Source of the DNA: Paramagnetospirillum magnetotacticum MS-1
GTDB taxonomy: Bacteria; Pseudomonadota; Alphaproteobacteria; Rhodospirillales; Magnetospirillaceae
NCBI RefSeq assembly: GCF_000829825.1
Contig: NZ_JXSL01000025.1
Coordinates: 62,001 to 126,000, forward strand
DNA: 64,000 nt
Direction of reading: 5' to 3'
The notes below the pieces were generated by a model that did not search any database, had not been told where the DNA came from, and saw only the letters and a program-made list of their open reading frames with translations. The position numbers and the translations under genes were made by a program. Positions 25,902 to 34,575 of this stretch are shown here, piece after piece (within the stretch, counting starts at the first letter, position 1; each line of letters starts with the position of its first letter).

Positions 25902-27386
25902 ATGGCCGAATCCGTCGACATCTTGTTCATCAATCCCGGCGACCGCAAGCAGATCTACCAGGATCTGGGTGACGAGTTCTGCGGTATCGAACCCCCGGTC
26001 TTCGCCGGCCTGTTCGCCACCTATGCCCGGCAGAAGGGCGCGTCGGTGGCCATCTACGACACACCCGCCATGATGGTCCCCGCCGCCGAAGCGGCCAGGG
26101 TGGCGGTGGAGGAATACGCGCCAAAGCTGGTGGTGGTTCCGGTCTATGGCTTCCAACCCTCGGCCTCGACCCAGAACATGGGCTCGGCGGGCAAGATCGC
26201 CCGGCTGATCAAGGAGGCCAATGCCGATATTCCGGTGTTGTTCACCGGCACCCATCCGGCGGCCCTGCCCCGGCGCACCATGCTGGAAGAGGCGGTGGAC
26301 TTCGTCTGCGACCTGGAGGGTCCGGTCACCATCTGGAAAACGCTTCAGGCCATCAAGGCGGGCCAGGACAGCTTCGCCAATGTCCCCAGCCTGTGGTGGC
26401 GCGATTCGGAAGGGCGCATTCAGGCCCCCGCCGAGCGCGAGCCGCTGGTCACCGACCTGGATGGCGAGATGCCCGGCATCGCCTGGGATTTGCTGCCCAT
26501 GGACCGCTACCGCGCCCATAACTGGCACTGCTTCACCCATATCAACGAGCGCCAGCCCTACGCCTCCATGCACACCTCGCTGGGCTGCCCTTATCATTGC
26601 AGCTTCTGCTGCATCAACGCCCCTTTCGGCAAGCCCAGCTACCGGCTGTGGAGCCCCCAGGTGGTGGTATCCGAGATCGACTTCCTGGTGGAGCGCTACG
26701 GCGTCAAGAACATCAAGTTCGTCGACGAGATGTTCGTGTTGAACAAGCGCCATGTGGCCGGGATCTGCGATCTGCTGGCGACGCGCGACTATGACGTCAA
26801 CATCTGGGCCTATGGCCGCGTCGACACCATGCATGACGAGTTGCTGGATAAGTTGAAGGCTGGCGGCGTCAACTGGATCTGCCTGGGCATCGAAAGCGCC
26901 AGCGACTATGTGCGCGACGGCGCGGAGAAGGTCTTCACCAACCAGGACGTCATCGACACGGTGCGCCGCATCCAGTCGGCGGGAATCCACATCATCGGCA
27001 ATTACGTCTTCGGCCTGCCCGATGACACCATCCCGCGCATGCAGCAGACCATGGATCTGGCCCAGGAACTGAACTGCGAATTCGCCAATTTCTACTCGGC
27101 CATGGCCTATCCGGGTTCCAAGCTTTACGACATGGCGGTGGAAAAGAATCTGCCCTTGCCGCGCGAATGGCATCACTTCTCCCAGCATGGCTACGAGACC
27201 CTGCCCCTGGCCAATGATGCCCTGAGCGCCGCCGATATCCTCGGCTTCCGCGACAAGGCCTGGATGGACTATTTCACCAACCCCAAATATCTGGACATGG
27301 TGCGCGATGTGTTCGGCCAGGAAGTGGTCGACCATGTGGGCCGCATGACCCAGGTGCCGATGAAGCGCAAGATCCTGGGCCAGTGA
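25902..27386 (+). CDS. B12-binding-domain radical SAM protein
   Basis: A 494-residue protein with an N-terminal cobalamin-binding-type Rossmann domain (residues about 5-150) and a radical SAM domain with CPYHCSFCC as the [4Fe-4S] ligand motif (near residue 230), followed by ICLGIESAS and the GNYVFGLPDDT segment. Homologues in glycan clusters are often annotated as hopanoid- or sugar-modifying methylases, but the reaction cannot be inferred here. It heads the surface-sugar cluster; the next gene overlaps its stop (TGATG). A 192-base interval precedes it. Confidence 0.9.
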   Translation: MAESVDILFINPGDRKQIYQDLGDEFCGIEPPVFAGLFATYARQKGASVAIYDTPAMMVPAAEAARVAVEEYAPKLVVVPVYGFQPSASTQNMGSAGKIARLIKEANADIPVLFTGTHPAALPRRTMLEEAVDFVCDLEGPVTIWKTLQAIKAGQDSFANVPSLWWRDSEGRIQAPAEREPLVTDLDGEMPGIAWDLLPMDRYRAHNWHCFTHINERQPYASMHTSLGCPYHCSFCCINAPFGKPSYRLWSPQVVVSEIDFLVERYGVKNIKFVDEMFVLNKRHVAGICDLLATRDYDVNIWAYGRVDTMHDELLDKLKAGGVNWICLGIESASDYVRDGAEKVFTNQDVIDTVRRIQSAGIHIIGNYVFGLPDDTIPRMQQTMDLAQELNCEFANFYSAMAYPGSKLYDMAVEKNLPLPREWHHFSQHGYETLPLANDALSAADILGFRDKAWMDYFTNPKYLDMVRDVFGQEVVDHVGRMTQVPMKRKILGQ

Positions 27387-27988
27387 TGACGGCGCCCAAG
27401 CCGCCGGTCTTTCGGGTGGCGTTCTCCACGCCCTGGTTCGCCATCGAGGAGAGCGTGCCCGAGACTCCGGGCGATTTGCCCCATTACCGGCTGACCGCCT
27501 CGGATGGGGCGATCTGCATGCCCTTCACCCCCGAAGGCGACGTGCTGCTGGTGCGTCAGTACCGGCACGCCCTGGGGCGCCATACCCTGGAAGTGCCGTC
27601 GGGCGGACTGGATGGAGACGAGGGCTGCGCCGCCGCGGCCATCCGCGAGATCGCCGAGGAGACCGCCCATGCGGTCGCCGACGTGCGCCTGCTGGGCATC
27701 GCGCGGCCACAGCTCAACCGCAACACCCAGCGGGAGTTCTTCATGCTGGCCTTCGATGCGATGCCCATCGCGGGCGCCGAACCCGAGGCGGGTATGGAAC
27801 TGGTGCGCATGACGCGGTTGGAACTGGCACAGGCCATCCGTACCGGCGTGATGGAACAGCCAGCGGCCATCGGGTTCATCGGGCTGGCATCGGTCAAGCT
27901 GGGCCTCGACATCCTGTCGGCGCCCATGGACGAGATCAAGGCACGGGCGAGGGCCCTGCCGCAGGGAGGGAAGGCAGATGAAGGTTGA
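27386..27988 (+). CDS. Nudix hydrolase (ADP-ribose pyrophosphatase-like)
   Basis: A 200-residue protein with the Nudix box GGLDGDEGCAAAAIREIAEE; the terminal Gly of the consensus is Ala here. VLLVRQYRHALGRHTLEVPSG upstream of the box is typical of the ADP-sugar pyrophosphatase group. Within a nucleotide-sugar cluster it may hydrolyse an NDP-sugar or recycle a by-product. ATG 27386 overlaps the previous stop by one base, and the 3' end overlaps the next gene by 11 bases. Confidence 0.87.
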   Translation: MTAPKPPVFRVAFSTPWFAIEESVPETPGDLPHYRLTASDGAICMPFTPEGDVLLVRQYRHALGRHTLEVPSGGLDGDEGCAAAAIREIAEETAHAVADVRLLGIARPQLNRNTQREFFMLAFDAMPIAGAEPEAGMELVRMTRLELAQAIRTGVMEQPAAIGFIGLASVKLGLDILSAPMDEIKARARALPQGGKADEG

Positions 27989-28493
27989 GGTACAAAAGAC
28001 CCCGCTGGACGGCGTGCTGCTGATCACGCCGCCCACCATCTTCGAGGATTTCCGGGGCCATTACATCGAGACCTACAACCGCGAGCTCTACAATGCGGCC
28101 GGGATCACCGTGGATTTCGTCCAAGACGACATCTCGGTGTCCCAGCACAACGTGCTGCGCGGCATCCATGGCGATGGCGGCACCTGGAAGCTGGTGTCGT
28201 GCCTGCATGGCCGTTTCTATCTGGCGGTGGTCAACAACGATCCCGACTCGCCCCAATACCGCAAATGGACGGGCTTCACCCTGTCCGACACCAACCGGCA
28301 TCAGGTACTGATTCCGCCGAAATTCGGCAATGGCCATCTGGTCTTGAGTGACTGGGCCATCTTTCACTACAAGCAGAACAGCCAATACGACCGCTCGTCC
28401 CAGTTCACCATTTTGTGGAACGATCCGGCCTATGGCATCTGGTGGCCGCGCACCGACCCCATCTTGTCGCGCCGCGACCAGGGTCTGGACTGA
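27978..28493 (+). CDS. RmlC-like nucleotide-sugar 3,5-epimerase (cupin)
   Basis: The 171-residue cupin shows dTDP-4-dehydrorhamnose 3,5-epimerase features: FEDFRGHYIETYN at the N-terminus, LRGIHGDGGTWKLVSCLHG with the catalytic His, and FHYKQN with the Tyr acid. Because the adjacent genes are for GDP-heptose synthesis rather than dTDP-rhamnose (no rmlA, rmlB or rmlD), it more likely epimerises a GDP-4-keto-6-deoxy-heptose, by analogy with Campylobacter DdahB/MlghB enzymes. That substrate is an inference. Confidence 0.82.
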   Translation: MKVEVQKTPLDGVLLITPPTIFEDFRGHYIETYNRELYNAAGITVDFVQDDISVSQHNVLRGIHGDGGTWKLVSCLHGRFYLAVVNNDPDSPQYRKWTGFTLSDTNRHQVLIPPKFGNGHLVLSDWAIFHYKQNSQYDRSSQFTILWNDPAYGIWWPRTDPILSRRDQGLD

Positions 28494-28517
28494 CGGATCC
28501 GCGAAGGGAGAATCGGG

Positions 28518-29531
28518 GTGGAAAAGAAGCGCGCGCTGATCACCGGGGTCACCGGCATGGTGGGGTCCCATATGGTGGACTTCCTGCTGGAGAACACCGA
28601 CTGGGATATCTGGGGGGCGTGCCGCTGGCGCAGTCCGCTGGACAATCTGCGGCACCTGATGGGTCGCATCAATGCGCGCGACCGCCTGTTCCTCACCGAT
28701 TTCGAACTGCGCGACACCATCTCCATGATCCGCATGGTCGAGGAGGTGAAGCCCGATTACGTCTTCCACCTGGCGGCCCAGTCCTATCCCAAGACCAGCT
28801 TCACCGCGCCCTTGGACACGCTGGACACCAATATCATGGGGACCGCCCGTCTGTTGGAGGCGTTGCGTCCCTTAGGCGATGGGCCGGTGATCCATGTCTG
28901 CGCCTCGTCCGAGGTGTTCGGCCGGGTTCCCGCCGAAAAACTGCCCATCGACGAGGAATGCACCTTCCACCCCGCGTCCCCCTATGCCATCTCCAAGGTG
29001 GGGACCGATCTGGTCGGGCGCTATTACGCCGAGGCCTATGGCATGCGGGTGATGACCACGCGCATGTTCACCCATACCGGTCCCCGGCGCGGCGATGTCT
29101 TCGCCGAATCCACCTTCGCCAAGCAGATCGCCATGATCGAGGCGGGAATCATTCCCCCGGTGGTCAAGACCGGCAATCTCAAATCCATGCGCACCTGGGC
29201 CGATGTGCGCGACGCGGTCAGGGCCTATTACCTGCTGGTCACCAAGGACCCTCAGCCCGGCGCCTATTACAATATCGGCGGCACCTTCTCGTGCACGGTA
29301 GAAGACATGCTGCATCATCTGCTGTCGCTATCGACCGTCAAGGATATCCGGGTCGAGACCGATCCCGGCCGGGTGCGGCCCATCGACGCCGATCTTCAAG
29401 TGCCCAACACCGCCAAGTTCAGGGCTCATACCGGCTGGGAGCCGGTCATCGCTTTCGAGAAGACCATGGCCGATTTGCTGGAATACTGGCGCGACGCCAT
29501 CCGCTCGGGCCGGGTCTATCCCAACCGATGA
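28518..29531 (+). CDS. GDP-mannose 4,6-dehydratase-like SDR (possible GDP-heptose 4,6-dehydratase)
   Basis: The 337-residue extended SDR enzyme has the NAD(P)-binding ITGVTGMVGSHMVDFLL, HLAAQSYPKTSF, the catalytic segment CASSEVFGRV and YAISK (Tyr-x-x-x-Lys), and the GMD-like MRTWADVRDAVRAYYLL. GTG 28518 has AAGGGAG 7 bases upstream. The next two genes look like HddC and HddA, so the natural substrate may be GDP-D-glycero-D-manno-heptose, as for DmhA/DdahA, rather than GDP-mannose. The stop overlaps the next ATG. Confidence 0.83.
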   Translation: MEKKRALITGVTGMVGSHMVDFLLENTDWDIWGACRWRSPLDNLRHLMGRINARDRLFLTDFELRDTISMIRMVEEVKPDYVFHLAAQSYPKTSFTAPLDTLDTNIMGTARLLEALRPLGDGPVIHVCASSEVFGRVPAEKLPIDEECTFHPASPYAISKVGTDLVGRYYAEAYGMRVMTTRMFTHTGPRRGDVFAESTFAKQIAMIEAGIIPPVVKTGNLKSMRTWADVRDAVRAYYLLVTKDPQPGAYYNIGGTFSCTVEDMLHHLLSLSTVKDIRVETDPGRVRPIDADLQVPNTAKFRAHTGWEPVIAFEKTMADLLEYWRDAIRSGRVYPNR

Positions 29532-30247
29532 GCATGGACGATCTTTCCGCCATCGTCCTGGCCGGGGGCAAGGGCACCCGCATCGCCGGGCTGTATCCCG
29601 ACATTCCAAAGCCGATGATCCCCGCCGCTGGCCGTCCCTTTCTCCATTGGGTGACCGAGTGGCTGGTGCGTCGTGGCGTCAGTGACGTGGTGCTGTCACT
29701 GGGTCATAAGGCCGAGGTGATCGAGGACTGGGCCGCCCGCCGCAATGCCGAATTGAAGGGGAGGGCGCGGCTTGCCTGCCTGCGCGAGTCCCGCCCGCTG
29801 GGCACCGGCGGCGCGGTGATCGCCTGCCTGGATTCGTGCCGGGACTGGGTGTTGGTGATGAACGGCGATTCCCTGCTGGACGCCGGTATCGGCCCGCTGT
29901 TTCACCGGGTGCAAGAGGCAGGTCTGGACGGGGCGATCATCGGCGTCGACGTGCCCGACGCCTCGCGCTTTGGTTCGTTGACGGTTGGCGGTGATGGACT
30001 GCTGCGCGGTTTTGCCGAAAAGCGGCCGGGGGCGGGGTTGATCAATGGGGGTGTTTACATCTTCAGGAAGTCTATATTTGACGGATTTCAAAGAAATGAA
30101 GTGATGAGTATGGAGAGTGACATCTTTCCGGCTTTACTTGCGGCAAGCGCCTCCATAGTTGTTGATGTGTGTACTGGATCATTTCTTGATATCGGAACGC
30201 CTGAATCTGTCGTTCTTGCCGATGAATTCGTTAATATTCTGTTTTAA
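29528..30247 (+). CDS. hddC: HddC-like nucleotidyltransferase (D-glycero-D-manno-heptose 1-phosphate guanylyltransferase family)
   Basis: A 239-residue single-domain nucleotidyltransferase: IVLAGGKGTRIAGLYPDIPK (substrate loop), PMIPAAGRPFLHWV, MNGDSLLD (metal-binding Asp) and SFLDIGTPESV near the end. The LAGGxGTR...PKPMxP...GRPFL pattern with short length and its place beside an HddA-like kinase favour HddC over mannose or glucose enzymes. ATG 29528 overlaps the previous stop (ATGA). The last 190 bases, about 30055-30247, are much more AT-rich than the rest of the gene, suggesting a recombination junction. Confidence 0.75.
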   Translation: MSMDDLSAIVLAGGKGTRIAGLYPDIPKPMIPAAGRPFLHWVTEWLVRRGVSDVVLSLGHKAEVIEDWAARRNAELKGRARLACLRESRPLGTGGAVIACLDSCRDWVLVMNGDSLLDAGIGPLFHRVQEAGLDGAIIGVDVPDASRFGSLTVGGDGLLRGFAEKRPGAGLINGGVYIFRKSIFDGFQRNEVMSMESDIFPALLAASASIVVDVCTGSFLDIGTPESVVLADEFVNILF

Positions 30248-30358
30248 TGGGGTAAGAGTTTATTAACGCTCTCGTTCTATCATTTATGTCTGCATCTTGA
30301 TGTTTGTCATCCCCGATACGGAGTTGATGCGGTTTCGAGCGGGGTGGGGTTGCGATCG
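30248..30358. other. AT-rich gap between hddC and hddA
   Basis: This 111-base interval continues the AT-rich composition that begins inside hddC and ends near 30300. I see no gene, clear terminator or repeat. It may contain a promoter for the downstream kinase. Confidence 0.4.
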
Positions 30359-31354
30359 ATGTCTTTCGTGGTGACGAAAACGCCGTTCCGCGTGTCGTTC
30401 TTCGGGGGAGGGACCGACTATCCGGCCTGGTATCTGGCCAATGGCGGGGCCGTTCTGTCCTCGGCCATCCGCCAGTACTGCTACATCACCTGCCGCTATT
30501 TCCCACCCTATTTTCCGCACATGCACCGCATCGTCTGGTCGCATATCGAGGTGGTGCAGTCCATCGGCGAGATCCTGCATCCAGCGGTGCGTGCCGCTTT
30601 GCCGGTTTATGGCTTCAATGATGATCGCGGGGTGGAGATCCATCACCAGGGCGATCTTCCGGCCCGCACCGGCATCGGTTCCAGTTCCTCCTTCGCGGTA
30701 GGCTTGATTCAGGCCCTGAAGACCATGCGGGGCGAGGCCATCGGCAAGCACGATTTGGCCCTGGCCGCCATCGACCTGGAGCGCAATATCCTGGGCGAGG
30801 CGGGGGGCTATCAGGATCAGGTGGCGGCGGCCTATGGCGGGCTCAACATCATCCGCTTCAATACCGACGGCTCCATCCGGGTCGAGCCGCTGGGTCTTTC
30901 GGCCGAGCGCAAGGCGGCGCTGGAAGGCCGTCTCATGCTGTTCTACACCGGCATGAACCGTTTCTCCGCCGAACTGGCCAAGAAGATCGTCGGCAATATG
31001 GACGCCAAGAACGAGCGGCTGCTTCGCATGCACGCCATGGTCGACGAGGCGGCGGCCATTCTGCGTCACGGCGATCTGGACGATTTCGGCCGCATGCTGG
31101 ACGAGACCTGGCGTCTGAAGCGTGGCCTGGAAAGCGGCATCACCACCTCGGCGGTGGATGAGGTCTATGAAAAGGCCATGGCGGCCGGGGCGCTCGGCGG
31201 CAAGCTGCTGGGCGCGGGCGGGGCCGGTTTCATGGTGTTCTACGTGCCCGAGGGCGCCGCCGCCGCGGTGCGCCGCGCCCTGGGGCCGCTGATCAATGTG
31301 CCGTTCGAGATCGACGAGGAAGGCGCCCGCGCCATCGAGGATGGGCGGGGATAG
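30359..31354 (+). CDS. hddA: HddA-like GHMP kinase (D-glycero-D-manno-heptose 7-phosphate kinase family)
   Basis: The 331-residue GHMP kinase has the substrate motif TPFRVSFFGGGTDYPAWY, the ATP-binding PARTGIGSSSSFAVGLIQAL and the C-terminal GGKLLGAGGAGFMVFYV. This combination is that of HddA / sugar 1-kinases of capsule and S-layer heptose clusters. The expected product, D-glycero-D-manno-heptose 1,7-bisphosphate, would feed HddC after removal of the 7-phosphate. ATG 30359 is preferred; GTG 30344 is possible. It resumes normal high GC after the AT-rich gap. Confidence 0.8.
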   Translation: MSFVVTKTPFRVSFFGGGTDYPAWYLANGGAVLSSAIRQYCYITCRYFPPYFPHMHRIVWSHIEVVQSIGEILHPAVRAALPVYGFNDDRGVEIHHQGDLPARTGIGSSSSFAVGLIQALKTMRGEAIGKHDLALAAIDLERNILGEAGGYQDQVAAAYGGLNIIRFNTDGSIRVEPLGLSAERKAALEGRLMLFYTGMNRFSAELAKKIVGNMDAKNERLLRMHAMVDEAAAILRHGDLDDFGRMLDETWRLKRGLESGITTSAVDEVYEKAMAAGALGGKLLGAGGAGFMVFYVPEGAAAAVRRALGPLINVPFEIDEEGARAIEDGRG

Positions 31355-31379
31355 AGCGCCGAGGAGGCTTGGAGCCCAG

Positions 31380-33587
31380 ATGAGTGTCGTGAAAAGGACC
31401 CCGTTTCCGCTTCGCCTCCCCAATGACCGCCTCGAAGCGGTGCATGGGTCGCTGGATGCCGCCTTTGCCGCCCATGACTATGTCTATGTCGCCCGTTTCG
31501 GGGCTGAACGACCCGAATTGCGCGGCGCGGCGCTGATCTTATTGGGCAACCGGCTGGGTGGCGAGATCGTCCTGGACCGCCATGGCGTGCACAGCGCCTT
31601 TGCCTGTCTCTACCGCGCCTATGGCGCCTGGCGCGATGGCGACGAGGCCGCGGCCGAACGCTGGGTCGCCGAAGGTCTCGAACTGGGCGACGAGACCGGG
31701 AAGCTGGAACGTCTTCGGGCGCTGATGGCGCGCCAATCCTTCCGTGTGGTCTTCCATTCCGATTTCGGCCGTCCCGAACGGTTGTTCGGCTTCTTCGAAG
31801 TGCCGGGGGTGGAGATGATCCTTACCTCGCATATGCTGGGCGACGAGCGGACCACCCTGCCCATGGGCGAGCCCCTGTCCAGCCGCGTGCCGCCCGGCCT
31901 GCCGGTGGATCTGGTCCTGATCGACGACTTCAAGATGATGCCCGTGGGGTTGCGCGATTTCGGCGCGCCCGTGGTGGTCAATCCCCATGACCACGAATGG
32001 TATTACGAGATGCTCGACGAGGTGATGCCCGAGGTGGATCTGGTGGTCAATCTCAGCACCTGGGAAGAGGTGGAACTGAACCGCGCCTTTGGTGTCCAGG
32101 GCACCACCTTCTTCTATCCCCTGTCGCTGAAGGTTCCCCAGGTGAGCGGCCTCAAAAAGGCCTTCGACGACAGGCGCGAAAGGGAATGCGACATCGTCTT
32201 CACCGGCGGCGTGACCCACGACTTCTACCGCGACAAGCGCCAGCGCATCGTTTCCCTGGCCCGCCTCGATCCCAAATTCGAGGTTCGCGTGGTGGAGGGT
32301 TATCTGGAATACAGCCAATTCTATGGTCTGCTGTCCAATTCCCGCTTTACCATCAACAGTGTGCGCGCCACCAATTCACTGAGCATCCGGCCCTTCGAGT
32401 CCCTGGCCCATGGCGCCTTGCAGCTGGTCGAGGAAGAAAGCGGCGTGCCTTACATCTTCAGCGAGGACTTCGCCTGCTTTCCCCGCTACCGGCTGGAACA
32501 TTCGGTGGCCGATATCGAGACCCATCTCAATAATTACGACGCCATCCTGGCCGAGTTCCTGCCCCAGGCGGAACGGCTGGAAGCGGAATTGAACGATATG
32601 ATGCCCGATGCCGAGAATCTTCGGGCCCAGCGCTTCCTGCGCCACCTGTTCTTCATGACCGAGGTGGAGATGGGCGGCGTGCGCAAGGCGAATCAGCCTC
32701 TGGCCGAGCCGGTCGAGCGTGACTGGGTGGGAATCAACGAGCCCTGGCTGCTGGCCCAACGGCCCGATCAGGCCAAGCGCGTCTTTGATCAGGCCCGTTC
32801 GCCCTACTGGGTGCGCCGGGCCATCGCGGCCACTGCCGCCTTCAAGAACGATTGGATGGAGGCGTTCTACCGGACCGTCACCGAGGGGCTTGCGCAATTT
32901 CCCGATTCGCTGGGGCTGGAATATACGCGGGCCATGTGTTTGCGCCTGGGCGGTTTTCCCGAGACGGCGGAAAAGTCGTTGCGCAGGGTGGTGGACGGCG
33001 GTCTCAGCCTCAGGGCCAACGAAAGCTTTCCCCGGCAGCTTGACCGCCTTAACGGCTTTTACTGGCTGGCCGATGCCAAGGTCCGCGACCGCTGCCCCGC
33101 GCTGGAGCCTCTGGCGCCCGAGGCGACGGTCTGGCGCAGCTATGCCCTCAACCATCTCGCCGACATGGCCCTCGACCGGGCCCGCGCTCTTAAGGAAAGC
33201 GAGGCGGTGACGGAATATGTCCGCGCCGCAGCCCTTGCCGACCGTTCACTCTCCATGTTCGCAAACAATGAAGGTGCCCAGCGGCTTTATATCCGCGCCG
33301 CCTTTGGCCTGGCCGATAACGGCGTGGAGGAGTGGTTCGCGGTGTTCGGCGACAATCTGGCCACCGCCATCGACAACGACTATACCGCGCTTCACGATCT
33401 GTCGCCCCTGGCCATCCACCTGTACATGTCGCGCGGCCGGATCGCCGAGGCCCAGGGAGTCATCGACCGGTTGGGAGTCTTCCTCAAACGCACCGTCGTG
33501 ACGCCGGACCTGTGCCCCGAGGCGATCGCCTTGGCCCGGCGGTATGGATTACCTCTGCGCGGCGTGGATCTCGCTGCCGCCGCCTGA
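31380..33587 (+). CDS. Large glycosyltransferase with CgeB-like domain and C-terminal helical repeats
   Basis: A 735-residue protein. Residues about 120-430 resemble CgeB/GT4-like transferases: DLVLIDDFKMM, VVVNPHDHEWYYEML, DIVFTGGVTHDFYRDKRQRI and the C-terminal donor-site segment RATNSLSIRPFESLAHGALQ. Residues about 480-720 are helical and TPR-like (YTRAMCLRLGGFPETAEKSL). ATG 31380 has GGAG 5 bases upstream, 25 bases after hddA. In this cluster it is the candidate transferase for the heptose. Acceptor and linkage are unknown. Confidence 0.78.
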   Translation: MSVVKRTPFPLRLPNDRLEAVHGSLDAAFAAHDYVYVARFGAERPELRGAALILLGNRLGGEIVLDRHGVHSAFACLYRAYGAWRDGDEAAAERWVAEGLELGDETGKLERLRALMARQSFRVVFHSDFGRPERLFGFFEVPGVEMILTSHMLGDERTTLPMGEPLSSRVPPGLPVDLVLIDDFKMMPVGLRDFGAPVVVNPHDHEWYYEMLDEVMPEVDLVVNLSTWEEVELNRAFGVQGTTFFYPLSLKVPQVSGLKKAFDDRRERECDIVFTGGVTHDFYRDKRQRIVSLARLDPKFEVRVVEGYLEYSQFYGLLSNSRFTINSVRATNSLSIRPFESLAHGALQLVEEESGVPYIFSEDFACFPRYRLEHSVADIETHLNNYDAILAEFLPQAERLEAELNDMMPDAENLRAQRFLRHLFFMTEVEMGGVRKANQPLAEPVERDWVGINEPWLLAQRPDQAKRVFDQARSPYWVRRAIAATAAFKNDWMEAFYRTVTEGLAQFPDSLGLEYTRAMCLRLGGFPETAEKSLRRVVDGGLSLRANESFPRQLDRLNGFYWLADAKVRDRCPALEPLAPEATVWRSYALNHLADMALDRARALKESEAVTEYVRAAALADRSLSMFANNEGAQRLYIRAAFGLADNGVEEWFAVFGDNLATAIDNDYTALHDLSPLAIHLYMSRGRIAEAQGVIDRLGVFLKRTVVTPDLCPEAIALARRYGLPLRGVDLAAAA

Positions 33588-33642
33588 CTTGCAACACCAC
33601 CACCCGGCCGCCAGAATCGCGGTGGACGTCCAAGGAGAAGCC

Positions 33643-34575
33643 ATGAGTCCCCAGACCCTTCGCTACGGAACCGCTGAAATCGCTTCCCATTTCGGGGTGG
33701 CGCCCTCCGATCTGCCGCCCCAGGTGGTGACGCTGATCGAGGCCGCCGACTTTTCCCATCACCGCTTTGAAGGCGAGGAGCGCGACCGGCTGATCCTGCG
33801 CATCCTGCGCGAGTTGGAGCGCCCGCTGGAGGCGGCCGGAGCGCATCGCCACGCGCGCTGGGAAGCGGGGTGGAGCGAGAACCTGGAGGCCTTCCGCAGC
33901 TCGGGCTTCGACCTTGCCGCCCTGGTGCCGCGTTTCGTGCGCCGGGGCGAGCCGGTCCGCATGCAGGGCGACTACATCCAGCCGCACTCGCCCGATTTCG
34001 ACGTGGATTATATCCGGGTGTTGGTCAGCTGGATCTATTGCCGCTATTTCGCCGACGCGACCGAGATCCATGAATTCGGCTGCGGCACCGCCCAGAATCT
34101 GGTGCCCGCCGCCCGTCTGTTTCCCGGCCGCCCGCTGTTCGGCTACGACTGGGCCTCGGCCAGCCGTGAGATCATCGCCGAGATGGCCAAGCATCACGGC
34201 TTCAACATCCAGGGCCGGGTGCTCGACATGTTCAAGCCCGGTGACGAGGTGAGGCTGGGCGACGGCGCCGGGGTGATCACCATCGGCTCGCTGGAGCAGC
34301 TGGGCACCGAGTTCAACGCCTTCCTCGATTTCCTGCTGGCGCAAAAGCCCCGCATCGTCGCCAATCTCGATTGCTTCAACGAATTGCACGATTCCGAGCG
34401 TCTGCCCGACGTTCTGGCCGAGCGTTATGACCGCAAGCGCAACTACCTCTATGGCTGGGTCACCCGCCTGCGCGAATTGGAGGCCCAGGGACGGGTTGAA
34501 ATCCTGGATTTCCGGCGCACCTATGGAAGTCTGTTCCATGACGGCCACAGCTTCGTGGTGTGGAGGCCGAAATGA
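33643..34575 (+). CDS. SAM-methyltransferase-like protein of the glycan cluster
   Basis: A 310-residue protein with a motif I-like IHEFGCGTAQNLVPAARLFP near residue 145 and GYDWASASREII in the position of motif II. The rest does not match a family I can name; the N-terminal 130 residues are helical and charged. AAGGAG stands 5 bases before ATG 33643. It overlaps the second radical SAM gene (ATGA), so a joint role in modifying the sugar or its lipid carrier is plausible. Confidence 0.7.
   Translation: MSPQTLRYGTAEIASHFGVAPSDLPPQVVTLIEAADFSHHRFEGEERDRLILRILRELERPLEAAGAHRHARWEAGWSENLEAFRSSGFDLAALVPRFVRRGEPVRMQGDYIQPHSPDFDVDYIRVLVSWIYCRYFADATEIHEFGCGTAQNLVPAARLFPGRPLFGYDWASASREIIAEMAKHHGFNIQGRVLDMFKPGDEVRLGDGAGVITIGSLEQLGTEFNAFLDFLLAQKPRIVANLDCFNELHDSERLPDVLAERYDRKRNYLYGWVTRLRELEAQGRVEILDFRRTYGSLFHDGHSFVVWRPK

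Noticed and set aside
27978-28493. dTDP-rhamnose synthesis (rmlC)
   Set aside because: No rmlA, rmlB or rmlD is nearby, while GDP-heptose genes are; the substrate is left open.
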